From Neonectria sp. B-13 (Eukaryota; Ascomycota; Sordariomycetes; Hypocreales; Nectriaceae), in NCBI GenBank assembly GCA_002682825.1, contig NOKP01000022.1, positions 682,001-746,000 on the forward strand: a DNA stretch of 64,000 nucleotides, given 5' to 3'. This document shows, piece by piece, positions 56,135 through 64,000 of the stretch (positions are counted from its first letter, which is position 1; each line of letters starts with the position of its first letter). The notes beneath the pieces are model-generated. The model searched no databases. It was given only the letters and a program-made list of their open reading frames with translations, and was not told the origin of the DNA. The translations under genes were made by a program, and so were the position numbers.

Positions 56135-57091
56135 CTAGATGCTGTTCTCGTACTCTAGCGCCTCGCGCATATCATCCTTCAGCGTTTGAGCTGCCAACGT
56201 TGGTACTGTAGCTAAAGGCGACCGCGGCGGACCCCCGTATTCGAATGCCGCCTCAAGGACGGCCTTGGTGCCCGAAACTCCGGCAGCTGTGTGAGGCCAG
56301 TCGCCCTCGGATAACAAAGACTGCAGTTGAGTGGCCTCTTGGAACCGTCCCTCCCTGTACAGCTCGCACACCTTGACAACCATCTTCGGTAATATGTTCG
56401 CCCCTCCGGCGATGACTCCCGACGCTCCGACACTCAGTGCTTGCAGTGTGAAGTCAGCAAGCCCGGCGGCAACCCAGTAAGACTTTTCTGGCTGCGACGG
56501 TGTCATGGTATCCATGGCACGAGCAACACGTGCGAGCTTGCCTGTATCGCCGCACGTGAACTTCGTCCCCACGATGTTGGGGTGACCCTTGGAGATGCGG
56601 ATAAGAAGATCTGAATTCATAGTGATGCCTGCCGATACCGCTGGGAAGCTGTATAGGATCACTGGAAGTGGTGATCCTGCTGCTACTTCCATGTAGAAAT
56701 CGTAAATGGTGTCAGGCGTCATGGCTGCAGTGAAATAAGACGGCGGGAGGACAAGCACATGAGAGCCACCAGATTCTCTTGCTTCGTGGCAAAGGTCTAT
56801 GGTCTCACGCACGGATGGAGCGGAAGCGCCGACAATGAGTGGCGTGTCGCCATGTCCACTGGCGGCCAGGGTATCGGCAATGCACTTCACGACAGTCTTT
56901 CGCTCTTCGCGGTCAAGATGTACCGCTTCGCCGTTGGAACCTAAGGCGACGATTCCAATAATTCCAGAATCTATCAACCGCAAGGTATGGTGCTTCAACG
57001 TCTCGAGGTCCAGCGTTGACGTCTGTGTGAAGAAGGACAGGGTGGCGACATACGCGCCAGGCTTCAAAATGCGGTTCAGACGAGTCGCCAT
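56135..57091 (-). CDS. DapA-family (dihydrodipicolinate synthase-like) aldolase/lyase
   Basis: A single-exon TIM-barrel enzyme of 318 residues from the ATG at 57091 (the frame is open a little further but has no ATG). Phosphate/carboxylate loop GSNGEA (51-56), catalytic Tyr147 in LYSFP and Schiff-base Lys177 in GTKFT are in place. The GSNGE loop, in place of GTTGE, resembles 4-hydroxy-2-oxoglutarate aldolases and fungal 2-keto-3-deoxy acid aldolases rather than lysine-pathway enzymes, which fungi lack. It would cleave a 4-hydroxy-2-oxo acid to pyruvate and an aldehyde, or dehydrate a sugar acid. It lies tail to tail with the isopropylmalate dehydrogenase-like gene, 67 bp apart. Confidence 0.92.
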   Translation of the reverse strand: MATRLNRILKPGAYVATLSFFTQTSTLDLETLKHHTLRLIDSGIIGIVALGSNGEAVHLDREERKTVVKCIADTLAASGHGDTPLIVGASAPSVRETIDLCHEARESGGSHVLVLPPSYFTAAMTPDTIYDFYMEVAAGSPLPVILYSFPAVSAGITMNSDLLIRISKGHPNIVGTKFTCGDTGKLARVARAMDTMTPSQPEKSYWVAAGLADFTLQALSVGASGVIAGGANILPKMVVKVCELYREGRFQEATQLQSLLSEGDWPHTAAGVSGTKAVLEAAFEYGGPPRSPLATVPTLAAQTLKDDMREALEYENSI

Positions 57092-58228
57092 GTTGGTTGA
57101 TGAATGCAAGATCAGAGAGTTATGAAGGCAGTCGCGATCGTTCGAGACAGCGCAGGCTTCATGCAGAGCAGTCTTATACGATGGGACTGGAGTGTCGTGC
57201 CACGCTCCGGTTCCGTTACCGGACGTTATAAAGAGACAACGGCCACATCCGCACTATCTGTACAAGATTGGCTTTAACGTCCAGCCGATTCTTTCCGCAA
57301 GAAAATAGTTATCTCGACGCGGAGAAAGATTGGACAACATTTTGTGTTCTGATAGGACCGTAAGGTCCCGTTGAACCTCCTAAACCCCATCGTAACTCAA
57401 AACTAACGGTGAAGCATTTGATTTGTCTCATCGTATCCGTCTTCGTTGTTCCCATGATAATTTCCATGCCTATTCCTAATCCAGAAGCAACAGTACCCCA
57501 CACTCACCTGTTGCATGAAAACACGCTTCAGCGGGGGTGGAATCTTTTACTACAAACACTCTTCCAGTACGACGTCAAAAATGGAAACCTAGTTCATCCT
57601 ACCCGGGACTTGTCCCTCTGGATCTACAGAAACTAGACTGTAGTAGACGAGGAAAGATAGTGGAGTATATCACGAGATATCACTATTCACGATACCTGAC
57701 GTGGGGAATCTTGAAATACATGTTTGAAAAGAATGAAGTGCCGTGTTTGTACATTGTCATTGTGTTGACTACGTCAAGCTCTTGACTCACCTTTTTTTGC
57801 TTAAGGGGAAACAACACATGAGCACCAAAGCCGTGTCAAGGCCAAGATCCTTCGTGGGCGTCCTCAAATGGGGTTGAAAGCTCACAAATGATTCCACCTG
57901 AGGAATCGACTTTGGATCTCAGGACATGACACCCGCTACTGCGTGCTGGTCCCGGAAAATCTGGGGTGAATTGTGCTTGTGTTATTATTATTATTACGAC
58001 AACGGCCGTTCGCTACTATAACTAATCGATCAACGAAATGGCGTGCATATACCTGTTGATGTCTTGTTCCTGAATGTGGGGGAATGGCAGCCGCCATTAG
58101 ACCGTGCACTCTAAATACCTCTCACTCCTGTCAATTCTCCATATTTAAACATTCCGCCAATGCTGCTCCCAAGCATCAATCTCAGCAGTTACATTAACGA
58201 TCACTCATAAACACCAAGACCATCCCAA
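57092..58228. promoter_or_regulatory. divergent region with degenerate cluster element
   Basis: This 1.1-kb region feeds the DapA-like gene leftward and the SDR rightward. GGGGGAATGGCAG at 58078-58090 matches CGGGGAATGGCGG at 11 of 13 positions and sits about 140 bp before the SDR start; a TATTTAAAC-like box follows near 58141. A frame at 57409-57636 has a hydrophobic start but begins at GTG and is not called. Confidence 0.45.
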
Positions 58229-59229
58229 ATGACTGCGTACTCAATTGGTGTAGAGGACCTTGCCTCGCTCAAGGATAAAACCATTTTGATCACTGGTGCG
58301 GCCACGGGAATCGGACGTTCTGCTGTCCAGGCTGCGCTTGGTAAGGCCCTTGATCACCAATTTACCCGTCCTGTGCTCCATGAGGATACAGCTGACATGT
58401 GAATTTGTTCTGCGGACCTATAGAGAACGGTGCGAAGGTGGCTGTGGGAGACTGGAACGAGGAGGCAGCCGCACTAATTGCGCCTTTTCGAGATCGGGCA
58501 CTATTCAAGAAATGTGACGTTTCGAAGTGGGATGACGTTCTGAGTCTGTTCCAAGAGGCGCACAACAAGTTCGGAGTCATTCACAGTGTCATTTCCAACG
58601 CTGGCATCAACACCCATGAAGGCCTTCTCTCGGATGAGATCGACGAGGAGTCGGGGAAGCTGTTGCCCCCCAGCCTGAAGTCGATCGACGTGAATCTTGT
58701 CGGCCCAATCTACGTGACCAAGTGCGCGATCCACTTCTTTCGCAAATGGCCCGACGTGGCCTCTCAATTAGTCATTACCTCTTCAGCTGGCGCCTTCTTC
58801 CCTGCACCGCCCATCCATCTCTACTGCGCAGCGAAAAGTGGACTGCTTGGCCTGATGCGCGCACTTCGAACCGAGACTATCAAGGAGAACATCACCATCA
58901 ACACAGTGGCCCCGTGGTTAACCAGTAAGTCTATCCCGCTGTCCGCCCTTCAAGTTACTTGACACTCATGCCTGGAAGTCACCCCGATGGTTCTTCCTGA
59001 CTGGCTTCAAAAATGGCGAGATCTACCTATAAACACGACTGCGGGTGTTGCCAACGCGTTATTCCTTCCAATACTTCAGCCGAAGGTCAATGGCAAGTCG
59101 TTTTTCGTGGCCGGAGACCAGATCTTTGATCTGGAGGACACGCTTCACGAAGCTGAGCCACAATGGATGGGAGAACAACTGAGTAGTGATGTCCGCGCCG
59201 GTCAGAAACTCCTACTGGGTACCGAATAG
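58229..59229 (+). CDS. short-chain dehydrogenase (15-PGDH-like)
   Basis: Exons 58229-58340, 58424-58924 and 58979-59229 give 287 residues. The glycine loop is TGAATGIG, the NNAG motif is present as SNAG, serines follow in LVITSSAGAF, and the catalytic dyad is YCAAK. Asp in AVGDWNEE after beta2 points to NAD rather than NADP. It resembles fungal 15-hydroxyprostaglandin-dehydrogenase-like SDRs that act on secondary alcohols. The splice TTAACCA/TCACC restores WLTITPMVLPDW, a normal substrate-loop start. It is followed in the same direction by the HIBADH-like gene. Confidence 0.9.
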
Positions 59230-59966
59230 AACATGGCTTTCTCCCGCTTGCAAGCCTCCGCCATTTGGTAGAAGGGAGTGGTCTACACTGATAGCTGCTT
59301 GTCTCAAATGTTATCCACAACTTAGTCTATCCAGCTAATGACCGTATGGCTGCAAGGCTATTCTTCTCATTCTCCCCACATTCCATCATTTTAGACACTT
59401 GGACGTACCCGACACAATTTTGGCGGACTACGCCCCAGATGGCAATCTCGTTTGCTTTAACAGCTGCCGATGGAAAGCAGTGTGCGCAGCACATATTATC
59501 AGTACACACTTGTGGCCCCTCTCCCATTTCACTTAACTGCACTAGGCTGTATTCATCAAGGAATCTCTCGTTGCTGCAACCGTTGTAAGGGACATTCACT
59601 TCAACGAGGGTATTCATATGTGCTACGATTCGGGTTGCGGGGTTACCCACATAGTCTATACTATTTGCAGGGCAGGGCGAGGTGTTGGTCTAAACACGCT
59701 CGTCAAACAAACAAGCAACCTGTGATCAGTTTGTCCACTTTCAAATCTGCTCTCGACCCCTTGACCGAAACCGGGTCGCCTGCAAGGTGGGGTGGTGGAC
59801 GGACCCCACATGATGATGGTTTGACTAGTAACCAACACGTATTCTGTGCTTGCTCCTTGAACTCTTAATCAGCGGGAAGTTTTGATCTTGTCCGTTGCAC
59901 ATACAGATCGACCTCTTCCATCTTCAATTCTAATATTTGTGTTGGCGGTTTCCTGCCGACTGGCTC

Positions 59967-60984
59967 ATGGCAACCATGGAACCTCGATCAGTGGGATTCA
60001 TTGGACTGGGGACCATGGGTCTTCCCATAGCCAAGAACCTGGCCGCAAAACTTCCCAGCGATAGCAAACTCTTCGTGTTCGACGTCTTCGCGGGCGCCAT
60101 ATCAAACCTTGAGGCATCTCAACCCAGTGGTCGCGTTATCATCTGCGAAACGGCCGCTGAGGTCACCAATCACGCCGTAAGCGCACCTCACCGTGGATAC
60201 TGTCACTGCAACTGCTCAAAACTTCTTCTAGGACATTGTGATCACCCTTGTCCCTGCAGGCACTCACGTACGCAAGGTCTTCCTAGACGAGAAGGCTGGT
60301 GTGCTTGCAGCCAATATTAAAGGCAAGATCCTGATTGACTGCTCCACGATTGACATGGAAACCTCCCGACTTGTTGCCGACGAGGTTCGACGCAAAGATG
60401 AGACAGCATCTTTCTACGACGCGCCCATATCCGGAGGCAGCTTAGGCGCCGAGAAGGGAACCCTGACATTCATGGTTGGGTGCGCTGAAAATGACGAGCA
60501 CTGGCCGACACTTGAGCGCTTGCTGCGCAAAATGGGCAAATCCATCATCCCCTGCGGCAAGCAGTCAATGGGCATAGTTGCAAAACTGTCTAACAACTAC
60601 TGCTCGGGACTCATAGCGATTGCCACCGCAGAAGCTATGAACTCGGCCATGCGGGCTGGAATGGACCCGCGGATCCTGGCCAAGATTTTCTCAACATCTA
60701 CCGCGCAATCGACCATCTGCGATAAGTGGTGTCCAGTGCCTGGCATCGCGCCAGACGCGCCTTCTAGCCACGGGTACAAGGGTGGTTTCAAGGTACAGCT
60801 GATGCACAAGGACTTTGCACTGGCCGTGGACGCCGCGAAGAATGCCGGTGCCACTTTGTACCTGGCCGATGCGGGTCTCCAGGTTTACAAAGGAGCCTCG
60901 GAAGATGCTCGATGCGCAGACTTGGACTCTCGGGTGGTGTTTCGGTACCTGGGTGGCAACGAGAATTGGATGGAAGAGGTGTAA
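59967..60984 (+). CDS. 3-hydroxyisobutyrate dehydrogenase / tartronate-semialdehyde reductase-like
   Basis: Exons 59967-60176 and 60232-60984 give 320 residues. The cofactor loop is VGFIGLGTMGLPIAKNL, followed by IDCSTIDMET and the substrate-binding DAPISGGSLGAEKGTLTFMVG. The catalytic lysine is K188 in AKLSNNY, with Asn192 after it. This is the beta-hydroxyacid dehydrogenase family, including 3-hydroxyisobutyrate dehydrogenase and tartronate-semialdehyde reductase. HIBADH orthologues carry a mitochondrial presequence; none is seen, so a cytosolic sugar-acid type is plausible. Together with the DapA-like aldolase it recalls the GarL/GarR pairing of bacterial glucarate breakdown, which is inference by analogy. 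Confidence 0.9.
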
Positions 60985-61314
60985 CTCGAGAGCATGAAAT
61001 TCATTACATGTCTAGACCAATTATAGAGTGAGTGAATAGATTACACACTCTGTTTGTGCACAACCTGTATGGATTCCTGGCACAGCTTAGAGGCCAACCC
61101 CACATCCACTGGTTTCGGATTTCCCCACATCGCACTACACGGAGCTTTCTATGTAGACTATACGCGCCCTACATCGGGCTAGAAATCACCCTTAAAGATG
61201 GCCAGAACGAATCCTTGATTCAGTTTCCAAACAGTGCCCAGAAGCGGGAGATTAGCATTAGAAGACAAACGAAGCATACTCTCACTTTACCATCCAATCC
61301 ATCTCCATACAACC

Positions 61315-63172
61315 ATGTCCCAGATCAATCATCCACAGCTGGGCAGGGTGACGGGTACCAGCCAAGATGGCATCGCATGTTTCCGCGGCATCAAGTACGC
61401 ATCTCTAGAGCATGCCTTTGCTGCTCCAAAGGTTCACTCTAAGCGTGCAGCGGATGGGCTGGATGCTACACGACACGGGTGAGAGACGGCGCCCATTCAT
61501 GTTGCCCTCAGACACATTCGGCTCCGAGTCAGACTGACCACCATATCAACAGGCCTAGTGCCACGTCTCCAGCCGCTGGGTGTGATATGGAACTTGGTCT
61601 CATTCAGAAAAGCCTACCGCACACTCCATTCACCACATCTGCCACTGAATGCCTCAGTCTGAACATTGCCGTGCCCGAAAATGCAGAGGGGCAGCTTCCT
61701 GTTTTCGTCTTCATCCACGGCGGCGGTTTCGCCACGGGCTCTAACGCTTGGCCACAGTATGATCTGGTGCGTATTGTCAAGCTCAGTCAGGATATTGACA
61801 AGCCGGTTGTGGGTGTGCAGATTAAGTAAGTGAGGTCTTGCAGACTTTAAAACACCCATTGACAGTTGCTGATATGTCATCGGATAGCTACCGCCTTGGT
61901 GTCTATGGCTTTCTTGATTCTACCGCTTTGCGCGAGGCCGGAATCAAGCCGAACCGTGGACTTTTAGACCAGAAGGCGGCGTTTGAGTGGATTCACGAGA
62001 ACATTGCTGGATTTCACGGCAATCCCGATCTTGTGACAGCAATTGGACAAAGTGCCGGAAGCGGTAAGTAGCAGCCTTTGAACTATTTGTGTATTATGCT
62101 GGCTAAGGACGTCCCCTTCAGTTTCGTGTACCTTTCATCTTCAGTCAAGCAAGCCACTTTTTCAGCAACTCGTTTCAATGAGCGGAACATCTTTGCTCAT
62201 GCCGCCACTTCCTCTTCAAGTTGCTGACGCGACGTATGAAGCTGTTCTGAAGAGGACCCAGGTAGATGGATCTCAAAGCCCTGCAGAACAGTTGAAACAA
62301 CTTCTGGCTGTCTCCGACGAGTTGATGCTTTCCCGGATCGGTCCTGATGTGACGCTCCGCCCAGTAATTGACGGAGAGCTCATCGACTCAAAGCTATCCT
62401 ACGCTCAATGGGGCTCCGCAAATGTGTCGAGTGTTGTCCCCGGGACAAAGTGGTGTCATCGAGTCTTGATCGGTGACTGTCAAAATGATGTCAGTCAAGT
62501 ATACGGAAGAAATTCGCAACTGCGCCTGCTAATATATATGTCTAGGCTATGATCATGAGTTTTGCCTTCTTGGCACGGAAAGCCGACATAGCTAGCGCTT
62601 TCAAGAAGTCTATGGCTAGCTATTTACCATTGACCTCGACCTCGACAAACAACGACAACCCTCTCCAAGCGCTTTTAGAAGCATACAAAATCACCACCGA
62701 GAGGTCAGACGATGAGGCACTCACTGGAATTTTGCAACTGATGAACGACGCTCTATTCTACGCTCCCGTTTACACCATCGCGCGAGCATTTCCCCGGGAA
62801 TCGTTTATTTACCATTTCAACGAGCCGAACCCATGGAATGGACCTAGCAGCGGTGAAGTCGGGCATATTTTGGATGTCGCATTCTTATTCCAAAACTTCA
62901 ATGAGTATCTAGACTCCAACCAAGAGGAAAGTGCCAAGGCGTTCGGTCGTGACATCATCACGTTTGTGAACGGCGAAGAGCCCTTTCCTGCTCATGACGC
63001 TCAAGCCGGAGGTGCGAAGGTTTATGGACCACTGAGCCACTTAGGCGGTGCATTTGTCAAAAGCAAGGACCCTGCTGACTACGGCCGTCGTTCTATAATT
63101 TGGCAGCTGGCTCCGGTCTTCGGTTGGGATAAGCTAGCCTTTGCATTGTCTATGTTTCTCGCTGGGCTGTAG
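61315..63172 (+). CDS. type-B carboxylesterase
   Basis: Exons 61315-61478, 61553-61825, 61888-62063, 62122-62489 and 62546-63172 give 535 residues. The oxyanion hole is PVFVFIHGGGF, the nucleophile elbow GQSAGS (usually GESAGG), and ECLSLNIAVP and NYRLGVYGFL mark the COesterase/lipase family. The glutamate and histidine regions are less standard; EPNPWNGPSSGEVGHILD contains the normal GEVGHILD stretch. No signal peptide is seen, so it is intracellular. It would release an acyl or aryl ester group from the imported compound. It is the last gene of the cluster and runs with the SDR and HIBADH-like genes. Confidence 0.88.
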
Positions 63173-64000
63173 TGCTCAGCTTTATAGTTTAAATACTGTG
63201 AGGGCTGCACAGTGTTACGGCTTGGTTCACCGAACAGCGAGAGAGGCTTAAAAGAGCAGCTAGTGTGCCCAGTCAATGCGATTATTGACCAATCTTTTGC
63301 CCCATGGTACAGCTGTCTAGCACAACCGTTACACCTATAAGGTACCCAACACATAATAGAAGTACTATCAGCTAGGCACTGTAACATTAACATGTAAAGA
63401 TCTTAAATTCGAAAGAAACTATCTAATAAGAAGTAATAGCATATTCTTATTAATTCTATTAGAAACTCAAGATATAACATCGTCGTCCACGTGCGGAATG
63501 CGCTAAGTACTAGAAAAAATAGTAGACACTAATCCTAACTTAGAACGAAGGGTAAGCCACTACGATCAACAGTAGGCCAGATCCACAAGCCTAAATGAGC
63601 GCGGGGTTGCCCAAACCTCCCTCCACACTGCTAGCCGCATACGGACATAATGCCCATAGTGTCCCACCCCCGCAAAGAAGAGCACTGATGGGACTTCCTT
63701 TGTCCCCGTCGCTGTCTAGCTTCGACCCAACGTGACGATGTCCGCATTAGCCATACTTGGCCATTACTATAGAACACCCCTGACTGGCTGGGATGGGGCA
63801 TAGCTAGGTGAGTGGAGTAACGTGCAGTCCGTGATGCCGAGACCTAGAACGGAAAGCCAAGAGCGCATGAAAACAAGCCTAGTCTCAACCCCACATTCTT
63901 CCTCCACGCAAACTTATACACAGTCCATCACAACCTAGCATTTCAGAAAGGCTAACCAGCTTCTTGATTCTGAAACTCCGACCCAATATTGCGCTATTCA
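63173..64000. other. cluster edge, gene-free
   Basis: An AT-rich patch occupies about 63390-63480. The rest is GC-normal with no supported gene; the CT-rich end (63880-64000) looks like the upstream region of a gene beyond the window. Confidence 0.45.

Noticed and set aside
57409..57636. Small frame with a hydrophobic N-terminus that looks like a secreted peptide
   Set aside because: It starts at GTG, not ATG; the first internal ATG removes the signal-like part, and no intron supplies another start.
1..64000. CRISPR arrays, bacterial operons, insertion sequences
   Set aside because: No regularly spaced repeats with unique spacers and no transposase frames were seen; introns and gene content show fungal nuclear DNA.

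Overview
The window is nuclear DNA of a filamentous ascomycete (Pezizomycotina). It carries 50-120 nt introns with GT..AG borders and CTNAC-like branch sites, four Zn2Cys6 regulators, a secreted pectate lyase, RTA1-, MARVEL- and Mnn1-type membrane proteins, and AT-rich relic blocks of the kind repeat-induced mutation leaves. I could not place it to genus from sequence alone. Multi-exon models were built by hand; each one closes in frame across all junctions.

Region 1 (1-12.7 kb) is a decaying accessory segment. It starts with a quinone-oxidoreductase pseudogene (370-1363). Two look-alike modules follow, each a Zn2Cys6 regulator converging on a short-chain dehydrogenase (3458-4708/4920-5948 and 7330-8631/8833-9822). 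Then come a second oxidoreductase relic and a subtilisin-like protease pseudogene that still holds an intron.

Region 2 (12.7-24 kb) has a fourth-exon-complete Zn2Cys6 regulator, a DUF1100/Ayg1-type hydrolase whose triad spacing equals that known for Ayg1, and a 9-exon, 2051-residue membrane protein with coiled coil, ankyrin repeats and a C-terminal SPRY domain.

Region 3 (24.8-40.2 kb) is mostly housekeeping or surface functions: pectate lyase plus an ectopic broken piece of it 2 kb away, a MARVEL-type protein, a cysteine-rich secreted or GPI-type protein, a CorA-like transporter with GQN in place of GMN, an RTA1-like protein, and an Mnn1-type mannosyltransferase.

Region 4 (41.5-63.2 kb) looks like one co-regulated metabolic gene cluster: two divergent Gfo/Idh/MocA dehydrogenases, a Zn2Cys6 regulator, an MFS sugar-type transporter, a P450, an alpha/beta hydrolase with an altered nucleophile elbow, a LEU2-like isopropylmalate dehydrogenase, a DapA-family lyase, a short-chain dehydrogenase, a 3-hydroxyisobutyrate-dehydrogenase-like enzyme and a type-B carboxylesterase. 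No PKS, NRPS or terpene synthase is present, so a catabolic role is the better reading. A 13-bp CGG-N7-CGG element (consensus CGGGGARTRGCGG) recurs upstream of the Gfo pair, the regulator itself, the transporter and, with two mismatches, the short-chain dehydrogenase. This is the strongest candidate for an undescribed system here.
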